Source of the DNA: JAWBMQ01 sp038828875
GTDB taxonomy: Archaea > Nanobdellota > Nanobdellia > Woesearchaeales > JAWBMQ01
Reading direction: 5' to 3'
Assembly (NCBI GenBank): GCA_038828875.1
Contig: JAWBMQ010000002.1
Coordinates: forward strand, 74,536-138,535
DNA length: 64,000 bases
A program made the position numbers and the translations under genes. Below, piece after piece: positions 26,169-35,131 of this stretch (position 1 is its first letter; each line of letters opens with the position of its first letter). The notes below the pieces were generated by a model. The model was not told the origin of the DNA and ran no database searches. It saw nothing but the letters and a program-made list of their open reading frames with translations.

Positions 26169-27686
26169 ATGAAAACATCACAATATAATGAAATTGTTGT
26201 AAACTTTTTGAATAGATTAGAAAGTAGATTAGAAAGAATAGTTAATAATAACATAGAAAAATATCAATTCTTTAAAGATGTATTATCTGATTTGATTGAT
26301 TTAATACCTACTGCTGAGAAAGGTACAGCCTGGGAATATCGAGATGATTTTAAAGTTTGCATAGCACAACAGGGTTATAGTGATGAATTTATTGAAAAAT
26401 TAATACTTCATCAAGATTGCGATGATTTTTTTAAAAAGGAATTCGATTCTCAAATTGTTGAAACTACTATTGTAAATACATCGCAATCAAAAATATCTAA
26501 TGCACCTCAAGAAGTAAAAAAGATGTTTGATACTTATGTTCCAAAAAAGGAATTCAAAACGTTGAGAGGAACTGTAAATCTTGATAATCAAAATTTTTAT
26601 GAAATTTATTTAGATAATTTTTCAAATAAACAATACTCTCAGGAGGAAATTAAAATATTTTCAACCTATCTTAAGTTAACTGAATTATTTTTAAGAGAAT
26701 ATTCTCTTAAACATGAGTTAAAGTTAAAAAATAAAAAAATAGAATCGTTGATAAGTTCTTTGCCAATAGTTTTTGCTGAATTTGATCAAAATTTAAATTT
26801 GAAATCTGGGAATAAAGCATTATATGAAAATTTTTCTAATTTTTTAAAGGACAATCAATTTAATTTTTTAAATATACATAAAAATGTATCTAATAAAGTT
26901 CAAAAAGTAATTTCTGAGCTACAAAAGAACAAAATAGTATCTTTAGATTTTTATACAGAACAAGATGATAAAAGAAAATACTATAATTCAATAATAATTC
27001 CATTTGTTTTTGAAAACGAAACTTCATATTATGTTTTTATTCAAGACAACACTTTAAAGTATAGAGAAAGACAAACTTTCATAAATTCTTTAGAAGCTTT
27101 AGCTAAGATTTTAGCAACAATGGCTGAATACTATACTCAAGACACTCAAGAACACATTGAACGAATGAGAAACTATGCAGAAACATTTTGTAAAATTCTG
27201 CACATAAAGAACGAAGCATATTTTGTAGGAATTAAATTAGGAGCAATGTTGCATGATATTGGAAAATTTAGAATAGATCCTAGAGTTTTAAATAAGCCCT
27301 CAAGATTAACCAAAGAAGAATTTGAATACATAAAAATGCATGTTAATTATGGTATTGAAATGCTAACTCCTTTTGAAGAATACATCTCTAAGATAGATAA
27401 GCAAAGTTTCAAAAAAACATTATACAATATTGTAAGAAACATAATTCTTTATCATCATGAAAATTACGATGGAACCGGTTATTTAGGTTTAGAAAAAATA
27501 CAGATCCCTTTTGAAGCAAGATTTGTTCATATCATTGATGTTTATGATGCTTTAACCCATAAGAGAGTTTACAAAGATAAGTATTCTCAAGATGAAGCAT
27601 TGGAAATTATGTTGAATGAAAAAGAAAAATACGATCCTTTTCTTTTAAAAATCTTTATAGAAAATAAATCTATGTTTCCACCATAA
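26169..27686 (+). CDS. HD-GYP domain phosphodiesterase with GAF/PAS-like sensor region
   Basis: Residues about 1-180 resemble a GAF domain and 185-300 a PAS-like sensor. The HD-GYP domain spans about 305-505: His329, the HD pair in LHDIGKF (362-363), His391, HHENYDGTGY (429-438) and DVYDALTHKRVY. The GYP triplet reads GYL. HD-GYP enzymes hydrolyse cyclic di-GMP or related dinucleotides in bacteria and are rare in archaea. All metal ligands appear intact, so activity is plausible. It follows the polymerase-like gene by 2 bp, so they should share a transcript, and a diguanylate cyclase gene sits at 62.3-63.8 kb. Bacterial origin by transfer is inferred. Confidence 0.9.
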   Translation: MKTSQYNEIVVNFLNRLESRLERIVNNNIEKYQFFKDVLSDLIDLIPTAEKGTAWEYRDDFKVCIAQQGYSDEFIEKLILHQDCDDFFKKEFDSQIVETTIVNTSQSKISNAPQEVKKMFDTYVPKKEFKTLRGTVNLDNQNFYEIYLDNFSNKQYSQEEIKIFSTYLKLTELFLREYSLKHELKLKNKKIESLISSLPIVFAEFDQNLNLKSGNKALYENFSNFLKDNQFNFLNIHKNVSNKVQKVISELQKNKIVSLDFYTEQDDKRKYYNSIIIPFVFENETSYYVFIQDNTLKYRERQTFINSLEALAKILATMAEYYTQDTQEHIERMRNYAETFCKILHIKNEAYFVGIKLGAMLHDIGKFRIDPRVLNKPSRLTKEEFEYIKMHVNYGIEMLTPFEEYISKIDKQSFKKTLYNIVRNIILYHHENYDGTGYLGLEKIQIPFEARFVHIIDVYDALTHKRVYKDKYSQDEALEIMLNEKEKYDPFLLKIFIENKSMFPP

Positions 27687-27721
27687 AAATAAATATAAAT
27701 TAAAGGAAATACTCTTCTTAT

Positions 27722-29422
27722 ATGGAATTTTTTGATTTTGAAAATTCAACTATTGTAGAAATTGAGAAGTATTTTGAAAGTTTAACTAATGCAAGGAAGA
27801 TAAATCTTCTAAAAACAGAAGATGCAAAGAAGCTATATCAAAAAATCTTGACTATTTTAAAATCTTTTTTTCAAACAAATTATTCAAAAAATAAATTTCA
27901 TCTTTTTTACTTTACCGATAATATAGAGGAACTTAAAAGAAGGCATGAATTTATTCAAGAGTGCTTAAATTTGGAATTAGATGATTTGAAAATAAAGGAA
28001 ATAAAGTTGCCTAATTTAGCTGTAAAAAATGTAGCATTTATAACTACAGATTATGAAAAATATAAGCAGTTAATTGAGAAATACAAGAATTTTCCAATAT
28101 TTTACGTAGAATCCAATCAAGATTTAATTATAGCTAAAGATTATGTTCAAATTAGAACAGATTCCTATGAAGTTGCAAATTTACTTAACAATGCAGTTTT
28201 TTCAGAAGAACCATTTCCTGAATATCATATCAATAGATTACTCTACATTTTAGAAGAATTAAAATCGATTAAACCATATTTATCTGAAAAATTAGTAATA
28301 AAAATATCAAAGTTAGAAGAATTCAATTTCAACTTTATCGATTTAAGGTCTTTAATAAGAAACAAATTAGATGAAATAAATAAAAATATACTTCAAAGAA
28401 TAAAGCAAGAGCAATTCGATGGAACTGAGTTGTTAAATGTAATCTCATCAGGTACTTCTGATAAAATAAAAAAGTATCTTTATGAAGAAATTGAAGTTTT
28501 GGAAAAAGAATTAAAAGATAAACAAATCAACATAAACCTTTCTTTTATAGAGCTTAAACTTCCATTAACGATAAATGAGCAAGATTTTGAGCAAGAAGTT
28601 AATGCTTTTGAAATTAATCAAATGTATCATTATTTTAATGAGGTAAATAAACTATATAGCATTATAGGTAATAGCGATGAATTTATTCAAGAAATCAAAT
28701 CAGAAATTTATGAATTAGATTTTAAGTTAGGAATAAAAAACATTGTGAAGCATTTTGATTTGAAAAAGCCTGAGTTTAGTAACAAAGGATTTTCCATAAA
28801 ACAAGGAAAAAATATATTTTTGCTTGCAGAAAATATTGAAGTTGAGAAAATTGATTATGATGTTAATGTGGATTCAGTATTGTTGACCGGTGCAAACAGT
28901 GGTGGAAAAACTACTTTGCTTCAATTAATTTTTCAGGTTCATGTTTTAGCAATGATGGGTTTCTATGTACCTGGAAACGTACAATTAAGTATTTATGATG
29001 AAATTTATTACTTTTCAAAACCAACAGGAAAAACAGATGCAGGTGCTTTTGAAACTTTATTACGAACATTTTCAAAGATTCCTAAGGAAAATAAAAAACT
29101 AATTTTAGCAGATGAAATTGAAGCAATAACTGAACCAGGTGCAGCAGCTAAAATTTTGATAAGTATATTGAAATGGTTTAAAAATACTGAAAGTTTGGTA
29201 ATCATTGTAACACATTTAGCTGAAGATATAAAAAAGTATTTAGAACCAGGAATGAGAATTGACGGAATTCAAGCAATTGGAATTGATAATGGAAAATTGA
29301 TAGTTAACAGAAGTCCTTTGAAGGGAGTAGTTGCTAAATCTACTCCAGAGTTAATAGTTCAAAAGTTAAAAGATCAAGATCCTTTCTTTGAATTTATCTT
29401 CAAAAATTTGAAAGAATTATAG
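27722..29422 (+). CDS. MutS-related ATPase (core and ATPase domains only)
   Basis: The C-terminal third is a MutS-family ATPase: Walker A LTGANSGGKTTLLQ, the Q-loop region and Walker B LILADEIEAITEPGAAAK, followed by VTHLAED. The N-terminal 350 residues are helical and replace the mismatch-binding and connector domains, as in archaeal MutS-like proteins of unclear function. No Smr nuclease domain is present, so it is not a complete MutS2. A TATA-like AATATAAATT about 28 bp before the ATG suggests its own leaderless start, although it follows the HD-GYP gene by only 35 bp. A DNA-structure-binding role is inferred from the family. Confidence 0.88.
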   Translation: MEFFDFENSTIVEIEKYFESLTNARKINLLKTEDAKKLYQKILTILKSFFQTNYSKNKFHLFYFTDNIEELKRRHEFIQECLNLELDDLKIKEIKLPNLAVKNVAFITTDYEKYKQLIEKYKNFPIFYVESNQDLIIAKDYVQIRTDSYEVANLLNNAVFSEEPFPEYHINRLLYILEELKSIKPYLSEKLVIKISKLEEFNFNFIDLRSLIRNKLDEINKNILQRIKQEQFDGTELLNVISSGTSDKIKKYLYEEIEVLEKELKDKQININLSFIELKLPLTINEQDFEQEVNAFEINQMYHYFNEVNKLYSIIGNSDEFIQEIKSEIYELDFKLGIKNIVKHFDLKKPEFSNKGFSIKQGKNIFLLAENIEVEKIDYDVNVDSVLLTGANSGGKTTLLQLIFQVHVLAMMGFYVPGNVQLSIYDEIYYFSKPTGKTDAGAFETLLRTFSKIPKENKKLILADEIEAITEPGAAAKILISILKWFKNTESLVIIVTHLAEDIKKYLEPGMRIDGIQAIGIDNGKLIVNRSPLKGVVAKSTPELIVQKLKDQDPFFEFIFKNLKEL

Positions 29423-29428
29423 AAACAA

Positions 29429-30334
29429 TTATAGAAACAATTTAGTTAAAGTTAAACTTAAGAACATGAAAAATGTTAAGTAAGGAATTGCAGGATAAAA
29501 TTTATCTTTTTCTGAAAATTTGAAGATTAATGTTAAGCCAATCAAACTTCCTAAAATTACGCTTATTCCATAAATCCATCCAAAGTTTATTGCCATATAT
29601 GATGCTAAAATCATTGGAAAAGCAATGTCTCCTCCACCAAGTATAGCACTTTTAGTTTCAACTTTTTTTATTACATAGATTTTATCATCATTTATTTCTT
29701 TATTCATAGAAACATTAGAAGAGTTAATTTCTTCTTTCAAATTTTCATTTTTTTCAAGGTTTGGATTGTAATCTATCTGTAAGCCTGAAAACGAAGAAAC
29801 TTCCATTTGAGAATTAGCCATGAGAATCATATGCTTTGTAATTCTTACAGAAATAAAATCATAAATAGATAGAATAATTAAAAGGATTATTAAATATTTA
29901 AAATTAAAAAGTGGTAAGATCATTGCTACAAAACCTGCATACATAAATGCTTCAGTAAGATTTCTTAAAGAGGTTTTTCTTACAAAATAAAGCAATATAG
30001 CAAAAATTATTGCTAAAAGATCTACCCAAAGTTGAGGAAATTTCAAAATGCTAAATACTAATGTTAAAGTCAAATAAAATGCAACAATGATACTTATTTT
30101 AGTCCAAAACATAATGGGCTTTCTAAATTTTTTCAAACTGAGAATTATAAAAGCAATAGTGACTAACAAGAATAAAATAATAAACCAATTTAGAGAACCT
30201 TGAGCACTTTCATTGCTAGGTGCAGTATAATTTTCAACAGTAGAATAGTATTTTGTAATAAGTAAAACAGAAAAGACTTGAATAATCAAAAAGTATAGCA
30301 ATAGCAAAATTATTACGTTTTTAGGGTGTTTCAT
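29429..30334 (-). CDS. presenilin-family intramembrane aspartyl protease
   Basis: This is a nine-helix membrane protein of the archaeal PSH type, which cleaves substrates within the membrane. The catalytic motifs are in order: YDFISVR in helix 6, GGGDIAFP in helix 7 and YPAIPYL (PAL motif variant) in helix 9. A hydrophilic loop of about 70 residues separates the first two. Length (301 aa) is usual. The gene begins one base after the preceding minus-strand gene ends, so the pair is one transcription unit. Confidence 0.92.
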   Translation of the reverse strand: MKHPKNVIILLLLYFLIIQVFSVLLITKYYSTVENYTAPSNESAQGSLNWFIILFLLVTIAFIILSLKKFRKPIMFWTKISIIVAFYLTLTLVFSILKFPQLWVDLLAIIFAILLYFVRKTSLRNLTEAFMYAGFVAMILPLFNFKYLIILLIILSIYDFISVRITKHMILMANSQMEVSSFSGLQIDYNPNLEKNENLKEEINSSNVSMNKEINDDKIYVIKKVETKSAILGGGDIAFPMILASYMAINFGWIYGISVILGSLIGLTLIFKFSEKDKFYPAIPYLTFFMFLSLTLTKLFL

Positions 30335-30335
30335 T

Positions 30336-31568
30336 TTATTCTAAATTTTCAAAATACCTTTTTATTTCTTTATTCTTTAATTGTTTATAAAAGTTTGCTA
30401 AAATTTCGAAATAATTGAGTTCTTTAGAATAATATTTTAATAGTTTATTAACTTCATTTTTGTAAAAAAGTTCAGTAGTTATAAATTTGTAAAATCTTTT
30501 TTCATCATTTTTAGTTTTAAAAATTATTATATTGTTATCATTTAATTCTTCATTTATAACATCAACAATTTGAAAGAAGTATTTTTTTAGATTTTTGTTA
30601 TCATGTTTTTTAATTTCTTTCAAATATTTGTTATTTTCATTCGTCAATAATTCTACTGTTTTTTCGAGCAATGCATTTGCTTTGTAATTAAAGTAAATGA
30701 AAAATTTGCTATAAAATCTCATAAATTCTACAATTTCTTTATTGCTAACATTCAAATTTTCTTGTACATCTTTTTTTAGATAAAATAAATAATAGGGAAA
30801 ATTTTTTTCAGCATCGATATTTTTAATTTTCCTTAAATATTTTAAGACATCGTTATATTCTTGAGTTATTTTATCTTCAACAATTTTAATCATTTTTTCT
30901 CTTTTTGTTTGATCCATATTGTAGAAATCAGCAAAATCGAATTTTTTCAAAGTATCTAGGAATAAACAGCTTAGTAAAAGGTTATAGGAAGGATTTTCTG
31001 ATAACTTATCTTTTTGGATTTCATTTTCATAACTTAAAATTTTTTCAAGATCAATTTCGTTGTTTTTTTTGTTATAAAATTTCATTACATAATAAATTCC
31101 TTCTACATTTCCATAGCTTGGTTTTCTTTGTTTTTCATAATCAATTATCATTTCAACCAATTTTTTAGCTTTTTCTGAATTCAAAATTTCATCATACTTT
31201 AGCTTAATATCTTGTAATTTTCCATTTGAATTTTGTTGAATGAACTTAAAAATGTTATAGATATCTTTTATGAATTTTACTTTTTCTCTATTTTTAGCAA
31301 ATACAAAATCAACATCATAACTATAACTTTCAATATTTTCGTTAGATTTTCCATTTTTGTAGTAAAATATATTTAAATCGAAAATTTTGTATTGAAATTT
31401 ATCTTTTGGATTAACAACAATTTCAGATTTAGTTAGATAAGCAAAATTGTCGCTAAAAGAGTTTAATTTTTCCTTTTTGACATACTTTTCTATGCTTTTC
31501 AGAGTTTTTTTCGAATTATTAAATAGAGAAAAATGATTATCGTAAATGAAAATTTTATCAATGAACAT
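30336..31568 (-). CDS. hypothetical helical protein, 410 aa
   Basis: I recognise no domain. The first 110 residues may be beta-rich (FAYLTKSEIVVNP, FQYKIFDLNIFYY); the rest is helical and Lys/Tyr/Asn-rich, without membrane segments. It lies immediately upstream of the presenilin-type protease (1 bp gap) and is presumably co-transcribed. It belongs to a class of long, Lys/Asn-rich orphan proteins that recur in this window (9.5, 46.9 and 48.3 kb), although I see no clear sequence similarity to those. Confidence 0.65.
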   Translation of the reverse strand: MFIDKIFIYDNHFSLFNNSKKTLKSIEKYVKKEKLNSFSDNFAYLTKSEIVVNPKDKFQYKIFDLNIFYYKNGKSNENIESYSYDVDFVFAKNREKVKFIKDIYNIFKFIQQNSNGKLQDIKLKYDEILNSEKAKKLVEMIIDYEKQRKPSYGNVEGIYYVMKFYNKKNNEIDLEKILSYENEIQKDKLSENPSYNLLLSCLFLDTLKKFDFADFYNMDQTKREKMIKIVEDKITQEYNDVLKYLRKIKNIDAEKNFPYYLFYLKKDVQENLNVSNKEIVEFMRFYSKFFIYFNYKANALLEKTVELLTNENNKYLKEIKKHDNKNLKKYFFQIVDVINEELNDNNIIIFKTKNDEKRFYKFITTELFYKNEVNKLLKYYSKELNYFEILANFYKQLKNKEIKRYFENLE

Positions 31569-31675
31569 TTTGTTTTTGAAATAAAAATTTTTTTAATAAA
31601 ATTTATGATTTTAAAATTTTTAATTAACCGAAAAATACCAAAAAATATTTAACTAACCAATGTTTATTTTTTCTA

Positions 31676-33232
31676 ATGAAAACGAAGCAAAAAAAGTTAA
31701 AAATTAACATCAAAAGGAAACATTCAAAACTTTTTAATTTAAAGAACTACAAAGATGAGATTGTTGAATTTCTTCTTATTATCGGTACAATTTTGCTAGG
31801 AATTTATTTAATCTTAAACTTTAGAGAAGAGAATTATCAACTTTTAAGAACAGAAACTGCGATTTATGCTAAATTTGAATCATCTTTTTTTCCTTCGGGA
31901 TTTGAAAAAATAAAATCTAAAATTGAAACTACAAAAAAAATGTTACCTAAATTAGAATGCAAAGGAGATTTATTTGGAATTATTGTTCCACATGCAGGTT
32001 ATGATTTTTCATTAAAAACTGCACTTTATGGTTTAGAATTGTTAAAATCTTGCTCTAATTTTAACAAAATAGTTATCTTATATCCTAATCATTACACTAA
32101 TGAAAGGAAAATTGCTGGATTGAATGCATCTAAATACGTTTTTTCTGATTTTTATGTTAACCTTGATAACAATTATTTTTCTATACTTAATATTTCAGAA
32201 ACAGATAATTATAATGATCATACATTTGAAGTTCTTTTACCCTTAATAGAGTATTATTTTCCAAATATTTCTGTTGTAGGAATTTCAGTAGGTAGTAATG
32301 ATTATGAAACTTTTAAAAAAGTACTAGAACATTTCGAAAATGATTCAGTTTTTATAATTTCATCAGATTTTATTCATTATGGTAATAATTATGGTTACAC
32401 TATAAACAATTTCAACATTGAAAAGTTAAATAATCTTCATTATGAAATTTTTAAAGCTATAGAAAATAAAGATCTTGTTGGATTCGAAAATAAAGCAATA
32501 AACGTTTGTGGAAAAGAAATAATTTCTTTGATGATGAAATATTTTGAACAGAATAAATACTATACCTACAAAGCCGAGCTTTTGAATTATTCAACATCTT
32601 ATGATGTTTTAAAAGATAACAATATTGTAGGTTATGCTTCTTTTTCAATCTACAGGGTGACAAAGATGGATGATGAAAATAAAAAATTGTTGCTTAAATT
32701 AGCAAGACAAAGTATTGAATATTATCTTCAGAACAAAAAAATTATGAAATACATTACAGAAGATCAATCTTTAAATGAGAAGAGAGGGGTTTTTGTTACT
32801 TTAACAGAGCATGGATTATTGAGAGGTTGCATTGGTTACATAGAACCAATAAAACCAATTTATCAAGCAGTAATTGAAAATGCAGTTAATGCAGCATTCT
32901 ATGATCCTAGATTTGAGCCATTACAAAAGGATGAGTTAGATGAAATTGAAATAGAAGTTTCACTTTTAACTAAGCCTAAACCACTTTTTTATGAAAATTC
33001 GGAAGATTTACTTAATAAGCTAAATAACAAAATGGGTTTAGTTATTGAATACAACGGAAGAAGTGCAACTTTTTTACCTCAGGTTTGGGAACAACTGCCA
33101 GATAAGGAACTTTTTTTGGGTGAGCTTTGTAGAAAAGCTGGTTTAAGTTATGATTGTTGGAAGAAAAACAAGATTAAAGTTTATGTTTATTACGACGAAG
33201 CTTTTAAAGAATCAGATTTTAACTTAAGATAG
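31676..33232 (+). CDS. membrane-anchored Memo-AMMECR1 fusion (AmmeMemoRadiSam proteins B and A)
   Basis: The N-terminus has a basic stretch (KTKQKKLKINIKRKHSK) and one membrane helix (EFLLIIGTILLGIYLILNF). Residues about 75-320 form a Memo domain: IIVPHAGYDFSLKTALYG, LYPNHY, NDHTFEVLLPL and ISSDFIHYG, which carry the conserved His/Asp/Cys positions. Residues about 330-515 form an AMMECR1 domain with LRGCIGYIEP, AAFYDPRFEPL and TFLPQVWEQLP. Memo and AMMECR1 genes usually neighbour a radical-SAM partner, which is not seen here. The biochemical role is unknown. The membrane anchor is unusual for the family and would place both domains outside if the basic end stays in the cytoplasm. Confidence 0.9.
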   Translation: MKTKQKKLKINIKRKHSKLFNLKNYKDEIVEFLLIIGTILLGIYLILNFREENYQLLRTETAIYAKFESSFFPSGFEKIKSKIETTKKMLPKLECKGDLFGIIVPHAGYDFSLKTALYGLELLKSCSNFNKIVILYPNHYTNERKIAGLNASKYVFSDFYVNLDNNYFSILNISETDNYNDHTFEVLLPLIEYYFPNISVVGISVGSNDYETFKKVLEHFENDSVFIISSDFIHYGNNYGYTINNFNIEKLNNLHYEIFKAIENKDLVGFENKAINVCGKEIISLMMKYFEQNKYYTYKAELLNYSTSYDVLKDNNIVGYASFSIYRVTKMDDENKKLLLKLARQSIEYYLQNKKIMKYITEDQSLNEKRGVFVTLTEHGLLRGCIGYIEPIKPIYQAVIENAVNAAFYDPRFEPLQKDELDEIEIEVSLLTKPKPLFYENSEDLLNKLNNKMGLVIEYNGRSATFLPQVWEQLPDKELFLGELCRKAGLSYDCWKKNKIKVYVYYDEAFKESDFNLR

Positions 33233-33270
33233 TTAGAAAAATATAAAAATTAAGAAATACAAAATAAATT

Positions 33271-33894
33271 ATGTTTTACAGGGATATAATAATAACCAAA
33301 AATGAATTTTTAGCAATAATTTTTGCATCTTTGATTACTGGGTTTTCTTTTTCTTTTAACGATTGGGGATATGAAACGTTTTCTTTTGAAATCGGAATAG
33401 TTAATCTACAAAAGGCGGTTATAGTTTCTTTTATAGCATTTACTTTGTTAGTTCTTGTTGCTAAGTTTTTTTCAAATTTTTATGGTGTTGGATTAACAAT
33501 AGAGTTGAATGTGTTGGCAACAATTTTAGGTTTTTTATTTACTTACATTATCTATGGAGTATTTCCTATTCCTGCATTTTTAAATTTTAATTTTTATCAT
33601 GATCCTAAATTAAGGTTCGGACAACGAAGACCATTGCCAAATTTTACTGATTATGAAAAAACCTCTAAGTATAGTTCTTATATCATTTTTTTCTTGCTTA
33701 TTTTGATGTTTTTATTTATAAAAGAAAAGTACATTTTGAAGTTTACAATAGGTTATTTCTTTTATATTTTACCAATTCCTAAAGTTCCAGGATTTTATGT
33801 TTTTATAAACGGCAAAGACAACATTAAAAAGTTTTTATCAACTTACATTTATTTTGTTTTTTTTGCAATAATTCTTTATTTCATTTCTAGCTAA
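33271..33894 (+). CDS. polytopic membrane protein, possibly a degenerate site-2-protease relative
   Basis: The 207-aa product has about six hydrophobic segments. The segment FGQRRPLPNF in a loop and ILPIPKVPGFYVFINGK near the C-terminus recall the second half of archaeal M50-type membrane proteins, but no HExxH zinc motif is present, so protease activity is not supported. It follows the Memo-AMMECR1 gene by 38 bp and precedes the archaellum operon. Function unknown. Confidence 0.6.
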   Translation: MFYRDIIITKNEFLAIIFASLITGFSFSFNDWGYETFSFEIGIVNLQKAVIVSFIAFTLLVLVAKFFSNFYGVGLTIELNVLATILGFLFTYIIYGVFPIPAFLNFNFYHDPKLRFGQRRPLPNFTDYEKTSKYSSYIIFFLLILMFLFIKEKYILKFTIGYFFYILPIPKVPGFYVFINGKDNIKKFLSTYIYFVFFAIILYFISS

Positions 33895-33921
33895 ATTTTT
33901 TGAGCTGAAACAATAGTAATA

Positions 33922-33932
33922 TTTTTAAATAA
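33922..33932 (+). promoter_or_regulatory. TATA box of the archaellum motor operon
   Basis: TTTTTAAATAA lies 57 bp before the arl start. It predicts a leader of about 35 nt ending in GGTGAAA (33980-33986), a Shine-Dalgarno site 2 nt from the ATG. Confidence 0.45.
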
Positions 33933-33988
33933 ACAAATCACTATATTATTATACTTTTTCGGAAAAAAAGAAAAAATATGGTGAAATA

Positions 33989-34438
33989 ATGGGTTTTGAT
34001 ACTATAGCTAGTAGTTTGATTATGTTTATTGCTGTTTTAAGTGTTTCAGTTATGGTTGTTTCTTTATTTAATAATTATGTAACTCAAGGTGTTTCTGCTT
34101 TGAATTATAAAAAAAATCAAATAATTGATAGAATTGATACGGATTTCAAAATAGTGGAGATAAAGTTTAATTACTCTGAAAGTGTTTTTTACGTTTATCT
34201 TCTCAATACAGGAAAAACATTATTAAAGCCTGAAAATTTCGTTGTTTTTGTAGATGGAAATTATATATCTAAAGAAGAATATTCTCTTCAAATTTTAAAT
34301 AATTTTCAGAATCCTTCTTTGCTAGATAAAAATGAAATCTTATTTTTCAACATAACTAGGATTCCATCAGAAAATGAAAAACATGAAATAAGAATTGTTT
34401 ATTCCAATGGAGCTTATGATTATTCAGTTTTTAATTAA
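33989..34438 (+). CDS. archaellum stator protein, ArlG/ArlF family
   Basis: The protein has one N-terminal membrane helix (SLIMFIAVLSVSVMVVSLFN) and an outer beta-sandwich domain of about 110 residues (YVYLLNTGKTLLKPENFVVFVDG). This is the architecture of ArlF and ArlG, which form the stator linking the archaellum motor to the S-layer. F and G cannot be separated confidently here; the operon may contain only one. It leads the operon and is followed after 2 bp by arlH. Confidence 0.8.
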   Translation: MGFDTIASSLIMFIAVLSVSVMVVSLFNNYVTQGVSALNYKKNQIIDRIDTDFKIVEIKFNYSESVFYVYLLNTGKTLLKPENFVVFVDGNYISKEEYSLQILNNFQNPSLLDKNEILFFNITRIPSENEKHEIRIVYSNGAYDYSVFN

Positions 34439-34440
34439 AA

Positions 34441-35130
34441 ATGGCCAAAATTTTAAACTTTAAGCTTGAAAGAGATCAATTGCAAGAAAAATTAGGAAAT
34501 GGTTTACCTAGCAATAGCATTATAGTTATTGAAGGTCCTGATGGTGGAGGAAAAAGTGTGCTTTGTGAACGGTTTACTTATGGCTTATTAGAAAATAAAA
34601 TTTCTGTTACTTATATTAGTTCAGAAATGAATACTGCTGATTTCATAAATCAAATGAATTCTTTAAATTATAATGTTGTTGATAGAATTTTAAATGAAGA
34701 GCTTCTTTTTATTCCAATGTTTCCTTTCTTTGGTTCAGTGGAGTTTGATGAAAATTTCATGGAAAATTTGTTCAAAGCAGATTATATTTATAAAAATCAA
34801 GTAATTATTTTTGATTCTTTTTCTGATTTAATTTTAAAGGATAAAACTAAAAAAACAATCTTTGAAATTGTTGATTTTTTCAAAAGACTGATAAGCATGG
34901 ATAAAACTTTGATTATTACATTTAATCCTGAACTTTTAGATGATGAGATTACTAAAATTTTAAAATCAATAGCTGATGTTTTATTTCACGTAGAACTTAG
35001 AGAAAGGTATGGAGAGTTGGTAAATTTTATCGATATTGTTAGATTTAAGTTAGCAAAAGATAGAACAGATAAACAGATTCCTTTTAGAGTAGATCCTGGA
35101 GTAGGAATCGCAATTGAAATCACTGCATAA
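34441..35130 (+). CDS. arlH: archaellum regulatory ATPase ArlH (FlaH)
   Basis: This is a KaiC/RecA-like ATPase which binds the motor platform and regulates ArlI. Walker A is VIEGPDGGGKSVLCER (residues about 30-45) and Walker B is VIIFDSFSDLIL. The ending DIVRFKLAKDRTDKQIPFRV, then DPGVGIAIE, is typical of FlaH. Length 229 aa is normal. Start and stop codons abut its neighbours within the operon. The presence of ArlH distinguishes this operon from other archaeal type IV pilus systems. Confidence 0.93.
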   Translation: MAKILNFKLERDQLQEKLGNGLPSNSIIVIEGPDGGGKSVLCERFTYGLLENKISVTYISSEMNTADFINQMNSLNYNVVDRILNEELLFIPMFPFFGSVEFDENFMENLFKADYIYKNQVIIFDSFSDLILKDKTKKTIFEIVDFFKRLISMDKTLIITFNPELLDDEITKILKSIADVLFHVELRERYGELVNFIDIVRFKLAKDRTDKQIPFRVDPGVGIAIEITA

Positions 35131-35131
35131 A

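Noticed and set aside
33271..33894. Site-2 (M50) metalloprotease
   Set aside because: The loop and C-terminal segments recall that family, but there is no HExxH motif, so only a membrane protein of unknown function is reported.
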